Positions 8,620 to 17,266 of a stretch of DNA of 37,755 bases are shown here, one piece after another. A model generated the notes under the pieces. It was not told where the DNA came from, did no database searches, and saw only the letters and a program-made list of their open reading frames with translations. The DNA is from Chloroflexota bacterium (GTDB taxonomy: Bacteria > Chloroflexota > Limnocylindria > Limnocylindrales > CSP1-4): assembly GCA_005880805.1 (NCBI GenBank), contig VBFZ01000038.1, positions 1 to 37,755 of the forward strand. The letters are read 5' to 3'. Made by a program: the position numbers and the translations under genes. Positions within the stretch are counted from its first letter, which is position 1. Every line of letters starts with the position of its first letter.

Positions 8620-9549
8620 ATGAAACGAGTGGTCGTGACCGGCGGCAGCGGCAAGGCCGGCCGCGCGGTTGTTTCGGATCTCGTCGAGCACGGCTACGAC
8701 GTCGTCAACGTCGATGTCGTCCCCTCCCCGACGACCGTCGCGCCCTTCCTTCGAGCCGAGCTAACGGATCTCGGAGAGACGATCGAGGCGCTCCGCGGAG
8801 TTGAGACGGTCGTCCACCTCGCGGCAATTCCGGCGCCGCGCATCCGGACCGTCGAGCGGACGTTCGAGATCAACATGCTGAGCACGTACAACGTCTTCAG
8901 CGCCGCCGCGCTGCTCGGGCTGGAGCGCGTCGTATGGGCCTCGAGCGAGACCGTCCTGGGCCTGCCATTCAGCAGGACCTTCGCAGCGAGCCTGCTCGAC
9001 CCCGCTGCGACGCCCGGTCACCAGCCGCGCCCGGACTACGTTCCGATCGACGAGGAGCATCCCCTCCGACCGCACTCCAGCTACTCGCTTTCAAAGGTCC
9101 TCTCGGAGGAGATGGCCCGGCAGTTCGCCCGCTGGACCGGGATACCGTTCATCGGCCTGCGGTTCTCTGCGATCCGCGAGCCGGACGAGTACCGGCGCGC
9201 CGGTTTCGCCGATGCCGCCCGGAATCCCCACGCCGGCGAGTGGAACGTGTGGGGCTACGTCGACGCCCGCGATGTCGCACAGTCCTGCCGCCTGAGCCTG
9301 ACCGCCGATATCACGGGGGCGGACGTATTCATCATCGCTGCCGGCGACACGGCCAGCGAGCGTCCGAACGCGGAGCTCATGGCCGAGTGCTTCGCCGGTG
9401 TGCCGATCCGACCCGGAACGGGCGAGCACGACACGCTGCTGTCGGTCGCAAAGGCTCGCCGGGTGCTCGGGTATGCACCGGCGTACTCATGGCGCGAGCT
9501 CGCGGCCGTGGGCGCAGGGAGCAGTTCAGCCGATCGGGATGGCAGGTAG
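8620..9549 (+). CDS. NAD(P)-dependent epimerase/dehydratase (extended SDR)
   Basis: 309 residues from an ATG with GGAGG 9 nt upstream (8606-8610). The Rossmann motif TGGSGKAG lies at residues 7-14, a VVHLAAIP stretch near 65, Ser in WASSETV near 108 and the catalytic YxxxK as YSLSK near 155. This is the classical extended SDR set used by nucleotide-sugar epimerases, dehydratases and sugar dehydrogenases. It lies between the parvulin-like gene and the GH38 gene, so a role in oxidising or epimerising the imported sugar is likely (inference). The exact substrate cannot be deduced. The stop codon is separated by only 4 nt from the next ATG. Confidence 0.9.
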   Translation: MKRVVVTGGSGKAGRAVVSDLVEHGYDVVNVDVVPSPTTVAPFLRAELTDLGETIEALRGVETVVHLAAIPAPRIRTVERTFEINMLSTYNVFSAAALLGLERVVWASSETVLGLPFSRTFAASLLDPAATPGHQPRPDYVPIDEEHPLRPHSSYSLSKVLSEEMARQFARWTGIPFIGLRFSAIREPDEYRRAGFADAARNPHAGEWNVWGYVDARDVAQSCRLSLTADITGADVFIIAAGDTASERPNAELMAECFAGVPIRPGTGEHDTLLSVAKARRVLGYAPAYSWRELAAVGAGSSSADRDGR

Positions 9550-9553
9550 TCGA

Positions 9554-12500
9554 ATGGAAATTCTTGGCGCCGAGTCCACCAACCTCTTCATCGGCTCGGA
9601 GGCAGAGCCGCGTCAGCTGGTCCGCATTGCACTGCGCGGCGGCGCGGATGGTCGCGGCGAGACCGGACGCGTCTCGGTCCGTGGCAACGGGCTGCGACCC
9701 GACGAGCCCGTATCGATCGGGCCACTCGAGGCGGGCGCCGACGCGCGCCTGGAGATCGGCGTGGTGGTCGGGGGGGACGCGGCTCCCGGCGACACGATCT
9801 CCGCGGAGGTCGTAGTCGAGGGCGCGGGCGAGCCGGCCCGCCATCGGTTCGACCTCGTCGCCGCCGAGCCCGGCTGGCGCATGTTCATCTACACCGAGAC
9901 CTGGGGCAACGCGATCCAGTACCGCTCGCCATTCCAGCAACCGGGCCTCGCGCTCGTCAAGGCGCACCTCGAGACCGCGCGCCGGGACGCCGACTACAAG
10001 TTCGTGCTGGCGGAGCTCGATTACCTCAAGCCCTACTGGGATGCCTACCCGGAGGACCGCGGGTACATCCGCCAGCTGCTGGCCGACGGGCGCCTCGAGT
10101 TCATGGGCGGCACGTACAACGAGCCGAATACGAACCTGACCAGCGCCGAGTCGACGATCCGGAACGCGATCTACGGAGTCTCCTACCAGCGCGACGTGCT
10201 GGGCGGCGCGCCGGCGACGGCCTGGCAGCTCGACGCGTTCGGGCACGACCCGCAGTTCCCGGGAATCATGGCCGACGCCGGGATCACGGCCAGCTCCTGG
10301 GCACGCGGCCCGTTCCACGAGTGGGGCCCGCACTGGGTGCGCGGCCCGCAGCGGATGCCCGTGCCCGGCATGGCAGCCGGCGAGACGCCGCGTATGCAGT
10401 TCCCGACCGAGTTCGACTGGATGTCACCCAGCGGCCGCTCGCTGCTGACGTGCTTCCAGGCGGCTCACTACTCGGCCGGCTGGTGGATGGACACCGCGCC
10501 GACGCTCGAGGAGGCCGAGCAGCAGGTCCATCGCCTGTTCGACGAGCTGGCCGCCGATGCCGCGACCAGGAACGTGCTCCTGCCCGTCGGGTCGGACTAC
10601 ACGCCGCCGAACAAGTGGGTGACCGCCGTCGCCCGCGACTGGAACCGGCGTTACGTGTGGCCGAAGTTCGTGCCGGCCATCGCGCGCGACTTCTTCGACG
10701 CCGTCCGCGAGGAGCAGGCGCGCACCCGGCGGCCGTTCGTGGTGCAGACCCGCGACATGAACCCGATCTACGAGGGCAAGGACGTCTCGTTCATCGACAC
10801 GAAGCAGGCCCAGCGCGCCGCCGAGAACACCCTGCTGAGCGCTGAGAAGTTCGCGACGATCGCGAGCCTGCTCGGCGCGCGATTCCCCACCGAGGCCATC
10901 GACAAGGCCTGGCGGCAGCTGCTGTTCGGCGCGCATCACGACGGCATCACAGGCTCCGAATCGGACCAGGTCTACCTCGACCTCATCGGCGGCTGGCGTG
11001 AGTCGCTGGAGCTCGGCAAGGCCGCGCTCGACGGATCGCTCCGCTACCTCGGCGATCGGATCGACACGTCCGGCGAGGGGCGGGCCCTTACCGTGTTCAA
11101 TCCGCTGTCATGGCCGCGCAGCGACGTCGTCCGTGCGACAGTCGAGCTGCCGGCCGACTCGGGAACCGGCTTCCAGCTGCATGACCCGAACCGCGGCGTG
11201 GTCCCGTTCGTGATCGAGGCAGCCGAAGACGGCGGGGGAGCTGGAGGACCCGGCCGGGCGACGATCGCGTTCGTCGCGTCGGACGTTCCCGCGCTCGGAT
11301 ATCGCACCTTCCGTCTGATCGAGGGCGACGGTGGAGACGAGACCGCCGCCTGGCAGGCGGTCGAGGCGACACGGATCGAGAACGAGGCCTTCGCCGTGGA
11401 GGTCGACGCCGGGCGCGGGGGCGCCATCACGAGCCTCGTCGAGAAGCGCAGCGGCAAGGAGCTGATCCGGCCCGGAAAGGCGGCCAACGCGCTCGTTGCC
11501 TACCGTGAGTATCCCAACCACCCGCACTTCGGCGAGGGTCCCTGGCACCTCACGCCCGACGGCCGCTCCGCCTCGTCGGAGGCCACCCCAGCGACGGTCG
11601 TGGCAGAGGAGTCTGCGGTAGGACGCCGGATCGTGGTCGAGGCGCCGTTCGAGGGCGGCACGCGCCGGCAGGAGATCACGCTCTGGAACGGCGCGGAGCG
11701 GGTCGAGTTCCGGACCCGCATCGATGACTACGCCGGCCAGGACACGTTGTTCCGGGTCCGCTTCCCGCTCGCGGTGGAGGGCGGAAGGCCAATCTCCGAG
11801 ACGGGCAACGCGGTCGTCGGCCGCGGCTTCGGCTTCCCCGAGATCGACGTGGCCATGGTGCCGTTCACGCTCGATCACCCGGCTTACAACTGGTTCGGCG
11901 TCGGCAACACGGCCCGCGTCGACCTCCTCGACCGGGAGGACGGCGGACGCCCACCCCGCGCCTCGCGCGCGATCGGGATCGCGGAGGTGATCGGGCTTGG
12001 CATCCCCGAGCACGACGAGGCCGTGAGGGCGCTCGCTGTCGCACTGGTCCGGCAGGGCGTCACGTCAACCGTCTCGCGGCACGACGGCCACCGGTACGGA
12101 ATCCTCAACATCGACTCGAACCTGCCCGACGTCCGGATCGCCATCGGCCGCCCCGAGGAGAACCGGTTCGTGGCCGCCGCACTCGAGGCCGCGGGCAAGG
12201 GCTACCGGTCGGAGCTCGATCGGCAGCTGGGCGGCGCAGGCACGGCGCGGGTCTGGATCCCGGCGACGCGGCAGCAGCCCGGCGTCCCCGATACGTTCCC
12301 GGACCTGCGTGGTGCGCTCGACCTGCCGGTGCTCGTCGTCGCGGGTTCGGACCCCGAACACACCATCGAGGCGATCCAGACGCTGACGGCGGACCTCGAC
12401 GACTCCCGCATCCGCGTCGAACAGCCTTCCGAGCTCGACGGTTCGACTGGCCGACTCGAGGACTACACGGTCGCACTGCTCAACCGGGGGCTGCCTGGCT

Positions 12501-14020
12501 TCAACGTCGACGCCGAGGGAACGATGTTCCTGTCGCTGATGCGCGGCTGCAGCGGCTGGCCGTCGGGCGTATGGATCGACCCACCGCGGCGCTCGGTGCC
12601 CGACGGCTCGAACTTCCAGTTCCAGCACTGGACCCACACGTTCGAGTACGCGCTCGTCGCGGGCGCCGGCGACTGGCGCCAGGGCGAGGTCGTCCGCAAG
12701 GGCCACGATTTCAACAACGATCTGCCGGCTCGGGTTTTCGAGGCCCATTACGGATCGCTGGAAGCGACGAAGAGCCTCCTGTCGGTGGAGCCGTCCTCGG
12801 TCGTCCTGACGGCACTCAAGCCCGGCGGCAACCCGCTGGCGAAGATGGCCGACGCCGAGCTCGACCCAGCTCGGGGTATCGCCGCGCGACTCTACGAGTC
12901 CTCCGGACGACCGATGAAGGCGACGATTCGGTCGGCCTGGCCGCTGGAGGACGTCGCCCTCACGGACCTTCTCGAAGCCAACGCGCGGCCGGTCGCGGCC
13001 GGTTCCGGGTCGACTGCGGGCAGCTCCGGGACGGTAAGCGTCGACTTCGAGCCGTACCAGATCGCGACGATCGCGGGCCGTCTCGCCGCCCCCGAGGCCG
13101 GCGCCGGGTCCACGGAGCTGGCGCCCCGAGGAGAGCCGGCTCAGCCGCTCTTCTCGGATTACTGGATGCACAACAAGGGCCCCGCTCCGATGGGCTACCA
13201 GCCACTGGCCGTCCAGATCCGCCCGTGGCTGCTCGCGGCGACCGGCGACGGGGCGATCGGCATTCCGATCAGCGTGGCCTCGGAGCGAACGGATGCGCCG
13301 GTGTCAGGCTCGGTGACCCTCGAGGTGCCGTCCGGCTGGGATGTCAGCCCGGCAGAGCGAGCGTTCCGGCTTGCACCCGGGGCGCATCTCTCGTTCGAGG
13401 CCAGCATCACGCCCGGTCGGGGAACGCGCGCAGGTCGCTACTTCGTGGCGGCCCGCGTGACGGACGACGCGGGTCAGACGCACGAGGACGTGGTCACGAT
13501 CGACTACGGGCCGAGCCACGACGGCGACGGCCGGCGGACGGACGTGACACTGCGCTCGGCGACCCTGGCGCACGCCGTCGAGAAGGCAGTTCGCAACGCG
13601 GCCGGCGACGGCAACGGCGAAGCACCCGGGGAGGAGGCCGCAAGCCCCCAGGCGCTCGGCGGCGAGCTGACAGCCGAAGTCGTGGACCGCGGCCTCGCGA
13701 TCAATGCTGGCGAGCGGGCGCAGCTCCGTGTACGGCTGACCAATCACGCGGCCGCTGAGATCCGGGGCGAGGCCCAGCTCCTCAGCCCGCACGACATCTG
13801 GTCGATCGCCCGGCCCTGGACGCAGGGCTTCCGCGTCGCCCCGGGGGAGGACGCGGTCGTCACCTTCGAGGTCGACCCACCGTTCGACTTCGAGGGCGGC
13901 ACCTGGTGGGCGCTGGTCAAGGTGATGTATTTCGGGCGCCTGATCTATACGGAGTCCGTTCCGGTTGCGGTCAAGGCGACCCAGGCGGCGCGCGCGCTCA
14001 GCCTCGCGGCAGGGCGCTGA
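9554..14020 (+). CDS. GH38 alpha-mannosidase-like protein with NEW3 domain, lacking the first zinc motif
   Basis: 1488 residues from the ATG at 9554; an in-frame ATG at 9539 overlaps the previous gene and is an alternative. No signal peptide is seen, so it should act on imported oligosaccharide in the cytoplasm. A beta-rich N-terminal domain (1-105) precedes the GH38 catalytic region (about 110-480). This contains the nucleophile segment WQLDAFGHDPQFPG (Asp227) and the zinc-binding AHHDGITGSESDQVY (His461/His462). GH38 C-terminal beta domains follow from about 540, and a NEW3-type domain lies near 1240-1320. Odd: the first GH38 strand normally carries the H-x-D zinc ligands (His90/Asp92 in Drosophila mannosidase II), but here PGWRMF runs directly into YTETWGNA. 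The motif is absent and about 16 residues appear missing, in frame. Family assignment is firm; activity is uncertain. Confidence 0.9.
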   Translation: MEILGAESTNLFIGSEAEPRQLVRIALRGGADGRGETGRVSVRGNGLRPDEPVSIGPLEAGADARLEIGVVVGGDAAPGDTISAEVVVEGAGEPARHRFDLVAAEPGWRMFIYTETWGNAIQYRSPFQQPGLALVKAHLETARRDADYKFVLAELDYLKPYWDAYPEDRGYIRQLLADGRLEFMGGTYNEPNTNLTSAESTIRNAIYGVSYQRDVLGGAPATAWQLDAFGHDPQFPGIMADAGITASSWARGPFHEWGPHWVRGPQRMPVPGMAAGETPRMQFPTEFDWMSPSGRSLLTCFQAAHYSAGWWMDTAPTLEEAEQQVHRLFDELAADAATRNVLLPVGSDYTPPNKWVTAVARDWNRRYVWPKFVPAIARDFFDAVREEQARTRRPFVVQTRDMNPIYEGKDVSFIDTKQAQRAAENTLLSAEKFATIASLLGARFPTEAIDKAWRQLLFGAHHDGITGSESDQVYLDLIGGWRESLELGKAALDGSLRYLGDRIDTSGEGRALTVFNPLSWPRSDVVRATVELPADSGTGFQLHDPNRGVVPFVIEAAEDGGGAGGPGRATIAFVASDVPALGYRTFRLIEGDGGDETAAWQAVEATRIENEAFAVEVDAGRGGAITSLVEKRSGKELIRPGKAANALVAYREYPNHPHFGEGPWHLTPDGRSASSEATPATVVAEESAVGRRIVVEAPFEGGTRRQEITLWNGAERVEFRTRIDDYAGQDTLFRVRFPLAVEGGRPISETGNAVVGRGFGFPEIDVAMVPFTLDHPAYNWFGVGNTARVDLLDREDGGRPPRASRAIGIAEVIGLGIPEHDEAVRALAVALVRQGVTSTVSRHDGHRYGILNIDSNLPDVRIAIGRPEENRFVAAALEAAGKGYRSELDRQLGGAGTARVWIPATRQQPGVPDTFPDLRGALDLPVLVVAGSDPEHTIEAIQTLTADLDDSRIRVEQPSELDGSTGRLEDYTVALLNRGLPGFNVDAEGTMFLSLMRGCSGWPSGVWIDPPRRSVPDGSNFQFQHWTHTFEYALVAGAGDWRQGEVVRKGHDFNNDLPARVFEAHYGSLEATKSLLSVEPSSVVLTALKPGGNPLAKMADAELDPARGIAARLYESSGRPMKATIRSAWPLEDVALTDLLEANARPVAAGSGSTAGSSGTVSVDFEPYQIATIAGRLAAPEAGAGSTELAPRGEPAQPLFSDYWMHNKGPAPMGYQPLAVQIRPWLLAATGDGAIGIPISVASERTDAPVSGSVTLEVPSGWDVSPAERAFRLAPGAHLSFEASITPGRGTRAGRYFVAARVTDDAGQTHEDVVTIDYGPSHDGDGRRTDVTLRSATLAHAVEKAVRNAAGDGNGEAPGEEAASPQALGGELTAEVVDRGLAINAGERAQLRVRLTNHAAAEIRGEAQLLSPHDIWSIARPWTQGFRVAPGEDAVVTFEVDPPFDFEGGTWWALVKVMYFGRLIYTESVPVAVKATQAARALSLAAGR

Positions 14021-14042
14021 TCGCGCCAGAAACGGAGATGGC

Positions 14043-15017
14043 ATGACGGTTGCATCGAGGACCGAAACCACGTCCGAGCTGAAGATGGGCGTGCTGCCCT
14101 GGGGCCAGTACACCGACTGGCCATCGCTGCAGCGCGCGGGGCAACGCGCGGACGAGCTCGGCTATGACTCACTCTGGACATGGGATCACCTGTATCCCAT
14201 CCAGGGCGACTGGCGGGGACCGATCTTCGAGGGCTACCTGACGCTGACGGGCTGGGCGGGCGTGACCAATCACGTCACGGTGGGGCTCATGGTCGGCGCC
14301 AACACGTTCCGGAATCCCGCGCTCACCACGAAGATGGTGACCACCCTCGACCACATCAGCGGCGGCCGGGCCATCCTCGGAATCGGCGGCGCCTGGTTCG
14401 GGCGCGAGCACGAGGCGTACGGGATCGAGTTCGGCTCAGGGTTCGGCGAGCGGCTCGACTGGCTCGACGAAGCGGTCGACCTCATGCGCCAGATGCTGCA
14501 CCAGGAGGAAGGCACCGCCCGCGGGGTCTACTACCACGCCAAGCGGGTGCGGAACAATCCACCGCCCCTGCAGGACCATCTGCCAATCCTCATTGGCGGC
14601 GACGGGGAGAAGAAGACCCTCCACACCGTCGCAAAGTTCGCCGACGCCTGGAACACGGGAGGCAGCGTCGAGTTCGTGCGGCACAAGGACGAGGTCCTTC
14701 GGCGCTGGTGTCAGGAGGTCGGCCGCGACGAAGCGGAGATCGAGCGGACGCTGGGGCTGGGCCTGGTTCTCCTCCGGGACGATCCCGCGGAGGCGCGACG
14801 GGTCGAGGCCGCCATCCGGAAGCACCATCCCGGCTACGACGAGGACGGCCGCGTCGGAACGCCTGAGCAGATCGCCGAATCGCTCGTCCCGTACGTCAAG
14901 CTCGGCTTCCGGCACATCTTCTTCGACCTGCCGGCGCCCTTCGACCAGGAGACCCTCGAGCGCTTCGTCGGAGAGGTGAAGCCGATGCTCGCGGAGAAGG
15001 CGCTCGCAGCTCGCTGA
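14043..15017 (+). CDS. Luciferase-like (LLM) F420/FMN-dependent oxidoreductase
   Basis: 324 residues from an ATG 22 nt downstream of the GH38 stop, with GGAG about 8 nt upstream. The TIM-barrel bacterial luciferase-like pattern is clear: ADELGYDSLWTWDHL (about residues 35-50), VTVGLMVGANTFRNPALTTKMVTTLDHISGGR (about 80-110), LGIGGAWFGREHEAYG (about 113-128), PILIGGDGEKKTL near 181 and FADAWNTGG near 197. Such enzymes use F420 or FMN for hydride transfer. It closes the sugar cluster, so a redox step on the imported sugar or a derivative is likely (inference). Cofactor choice is not decidable here, although this subgroup is often F420-dependent in Actinobacteria and Chloroflexota. Confidence 0.9.
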   Translation: MTVASRTETTSELKMGVLPWGQYTDWPSLQRAGQRADELGYDSLWTWDHLYPIQGDWRGPIFEGYLTLTGWAGVTNHVTVGLMVGANTFRNPALTTKMVTTLDHISGGRAILGIGGAWFGREHEAYGIEFGSGFGERLDWLDEAVDLMRQMLHQEEGTARGVYYHAKRVRNNPPPLQDHLPILIGGDGEKKTLHTVAKFADAWNTGGSVEFVRHKDEVLRRWCQEVGRDEAEIERTLGLGLVLLRDDPAEARRVEAAIRKHHPGYDEDGRVGTPEQIAESLVPYVKLGFRHIFFDLPAPFDQETLERFVGEVKPMLAEKALAAR

Positions 15018-15079
15018 CATCCCGACCTGACTCCGCGCTCCGGGCGGGCTGCGCGCTGATCGCCCCGGCGCGTCTTCGG

Positions 15080-15085
15080 TAACGT
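15080..15085 (+). promoter_or_regulatory. Candidate -10 element, leaderless start for the GT2 gene
   Basis: TAACGT lies 7 nt before the ATG at 15093 and no Shine-Dalgarno is present. Transcription would begin at or next to the start codon. The matching -35 (TGATCG near 15057) is weak. Confidence 0.4.
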
Positions 15086-15092
15086 TCGCGCG

Positions 15093-15890
15093 ATGGACGA
15101 GCGCAGCCCCGACGCGAGCGTGACCAGCGCGCGTGTGCCCCGCCTGTCCTACTTCTTCCCGGCCCACAACGAAGAGGCCAACGTCGAGGCGCTCGTGCAC
15201 GAGGCGCTCGAGACGCTACCGCGCCTGGCGGGGCAGTTCGAGGTGATCGTCGTCGACGACGGCTCGCGTGATGCAACCGGCGAGATCGCCGAGCGCCTGG
15301 CGGCCGCGAACCCGCAAGTCGTCCGTGTCGTGCATCACGCCACGAACCTGGGCTACGGGGAAGCCCTCCGCTCCGGGCTGCGCGCCTCACGTTTCGAGCT
15401 CGTGGGCTTCACCGATGGTGACCGCCAGTTCCGGGTCCTCGATCTGGGACGGCTCGTCGGGCGCCTTCTCGAGCCCGATCGCCCGGATGCCGTCGTCGGC
15501 TACCGGCTGAAGCGAGCCGATCCGCCGATCAGGACCCTGTACGCGCGCGCCTACCGGCTGGCGAACCTCGTCTTCTTCCGGCTGACCGTCCGCGACGTGG
15601 ACTGTGCATGCAAGCTGTTCAGGCGTGAGGCGCTCGAAGGGGTGCGCGTGGAGTCGGGCGGTGCCTTTTTCTCGGCCGAGCTGCTGATCAAGCTGCGGGC
15701 TCGCGGTGCGCGCATCGCGGAGGTCGGCGTGCCGCACCATCCGCGCACGGCGGGATCTCCGAGCGGTGCGAGGCCCGCGGTCGTGCTGCGGGCTGTGAAG
15801 GACTTCTGGTCGCTGCGCTTGCGCCTCTGGGCGGCGCGGGCGAGCGCGTTGCGGCGCGGGCTGCCGATCCTCTCGGAGGACGCCGGCTAG
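15093..15890 (+). CDS. GT2 family glycosyltransferase (DPM1/polyprenyl-phosphate type)
   Basis: 265 residues. The GT-A fold pattern includes SYFFPAHNEEANVEALV, VIVVDDGSRDATGEIAE (about residues 50-66), NLGYGEALRSGL and the metal-site TDGDRQF (about 108). VDCACKLFRREAL near 170 resembles the D-x-x-x-G-F/C-K-L-F-R acceptor-side motif of dolichol-phosphate-mannose-synthase-like enzymes. No transmembrane helices are apparent, so it is probably a peripheral enzyme that charges a polyprenyl phosphate with a sugar for GT-C enzymes such as the one at the left edge (inference). It converges on the DUF151 gene with a 37-bp gap. Confidence 0.88.
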   Translation: MDERSPDASVTSARVPRLSYFFPAHNEEANVEALVHEALETLPRLAGQFEVIVVDDGSRDATGEIAERLAAANPQVVRVVHHATNLGYGEALRSGLRASRFELVGFTDGDRQFRVLDLGRLVGRLLEPDRPDAVVGYRLKRADPPIRTLYARAYRLANLVFFRLTVRDVDCACKLFRREALEGVRVESGGAFFSAELLIKLRARGARIAEVGVPHHPRTAGSPSGARPAVVLRAVKDFWSLRLRLWAARASALRRGLPILSEDAG

Positions 15891-15927
15891 GGCTGTCCGG
15901 GACGCCGAGGGGTCATTCCCGCCGGGC

Positions 15928-16539
15928 TTACTCGGGCGTCGGCCCCTCGCGCTTCTCGCCCTCCTGGTCGACGCCCAGCGAGTTGACGAACTCGCGAAAG
16001 ACATCCAGCCGTGGGTCGTGGAGCCGGCTCTTGCCGGGGCGGCCCTCGCGCTCCTCGGGCGGGGGCCCGGAGCGGGTCCCGGCCTCTCCCTCCTCGAGGG
16101 CGGTTCCTTCGTCTTCCTCCTCGCCGCTTTCGGGCGACACCCCCGACCGATCCAGGACCTCCTCGGCCGCGAAGATCTCCGCGCCGGTGCGAACCGCCAG
16201 GGCAACCGCGTCGGACGGCCGCGAGTCGATCTCGACGGGCCGCCCGCCGGCATCCAGCAGGAGCCGGGCACGGAAGGTTTCATCCGCGAGGTCGGCGATC
16301 ACGACGCGACGCACGGTAACGCCGAGCTCCTCGAGCGTCGCCGCGAACAGGTCGTGCGTCAGGGGACGCTCAGGTGCCAGGCCCTGCAGCTTCATGGCGA
16401 TCGCGTTCGCCTCCCAGGGCCCGATCCAGATCGGCAGGTAGCGCTCGCGGTCGCTCTCCTTGAGGATCACGACGTGCTGGCTGTTGAGCATGTGCACCCG
16501 CACGCTCTCGACGACCATCTCGACGAGCCGATCGGACAT
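15928..16539 (-). CDS. Bifunctional nuclease (DUF151/BFN) family protein
   Basis: 203 residues. The N-terminal BFN domain (about 1-130) shows the conserved start VEMVVESVRVH, VVILKESDRERYLPIWIGPWEANAIAMKLQG, RPLTHDLF and SRPSDAVALAVRTGAEIFAAEEVL. The last 70 residues are acidic, low-complexity and end in a short helical segment (RLDVFREFVNSLGVD). Family members have been described as nucleases in plants and are widespread but poorly defined in bacteria. It follows the rhomboid gene by 7 nt, and it also has its own candidate -10 (GATAAT) 6 nt before the ATG, inside the end of that gene. Confidence 0.9.
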   Translation of the reverse strand: MSDRLVEMVVESVRVHMLNSQHVVILKESDRERYLPIWIGPWEANAIAMKLQGLAPERPLTHDLFAATLEELGVTVRRVVIADLADETFRARLLLDAGGRPVEIDSRPSDAVALAVRTGAEIFAAEEVLDRSGVSPESGEEEDEGTALEEGEAGTRSGPPPEEREGRPGKSRLHDPRLDVFREFVNSLGVDQEGEKREGPTPE

Positions 16540-16545
16540 GAGGGA

Positions 16546-16551
16546 ATTATC
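16546..16551 (-). promoter_or_regulatory. Candidate -10 element, leaderless start for the DUF151 gene
   Basis: On the minus strand GATAAT is followed by TCCCTC and then the ATG at 16539, a 6-nt gap with no Shine-Dalgarno. It overlaps the last codons of the rhomboid gene. Confidence 0.4.
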
Positions 16552-17266
16552 CCACGCCGAACTGGGGGCGCCGCCGGAACCGGAAGACGCCCCGGATCAG
16601 CAGCCCGACCGCCAGCCCGAGCACGAAGCCGCCGATGTGGGCGAAGAACGCCACCCCGCTCGCGTCGGACGCTGCCGCGCCCAGGCTCGTAAAGCCATCG
16701 ATGATCTGGAGGACGAACCAGAAGCCGAGCACGATCAGCGCCGGCACGGGAATGAGCTGGTAGAAGAAGCCGAGGAAGACAAGCGACAGGATGCGCGCGC
16801 CGGGATACAGCACGACGTAAGCGCCGAGGGTCGCGGCAATGGCGCCCGAGGCCCCGATCAGAGGCTGCCCCGAGTTCGGCTCGATCGCCACCTGGGCAAG
16901 GGCTGCGGCGTACCCGCCGGCCAGGTAGAACAGGAGAAAGGCGGGCCGTCCGAGGCGGTCCTCGATGTTGTTGCCGAAGATCCACAGGTAGAGCATGTTG
17001 CCGAGCAGGTGCAGCACGCCACCGTGCAGGAACATGCTGGTGACGACCGAGGCAACGGGCGGCGAGAGCAGGTTGCGCTGCGCCAGCACCGCCGACAGAT
17101 CCCGTGGCACGACGCCGTAGTTGTTGAGGAAAGCTTCAAGCGCACGGTCGCCCGAGCTCGCCTGCAGGTAGAGCTCATAGGCGAAAATCGCGAAGCAGGC
17201 CAGGATCAGCGCGATCGTGACGTACGGCGTCCGCCGCGTCGGGTTGGCATCCCGCAAGGGGATCAC
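16547..17266 (-). CDS. Rhomboid family intramembrane serine protease
   Basis: 239 residues with about six membrane helices. Diagnostic features are SMFLHGGVLHLLGNMLYLWIF (about residues 78-98), the nucleophile motif IGASGAIAATLGAY (about 139) and the catalytic His in FFAHIGGFVLG (about 212). Rhomboids cleave single-span membrane proteins within or next to their helix. Its ATG overlaps the TGA of the upstream pseudophosphatase-like gene (ATGA at 17263-17266), so the two are translationally coupled. That upstream protein has a single membrane helix and could be a substrate or partner (inference). Confidence 0.93.
   Translation of the reverse strand: MIPLRDANPTRRTPYVTIALILACFAIFAYELYLQASSGDRALEAFLNNYGVVPRDLSAVLAQRNLLSPPVASVVTSMFLHGGVLHLLGNMLYLWIFGNNIEDRLGRPAFLLFYLAGGYAAALAQVAIEPNSGQPLIGASGAIAATLGAYVVLYPGARILSLVFLGFFYQLIPVPALIVLGFWFVLQIIDGFTSLGAAASDASGVAFFAHIGGFVLGLAVGLLIRGVFRFRRRPQFGVG

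Noticed and set aside
12571..13758. Second plus-strand ORF inside the GH38 gene
   Set aside because: It is a +1 shadow of the GH38 frame, Arg/Gly-rich, without domain content.
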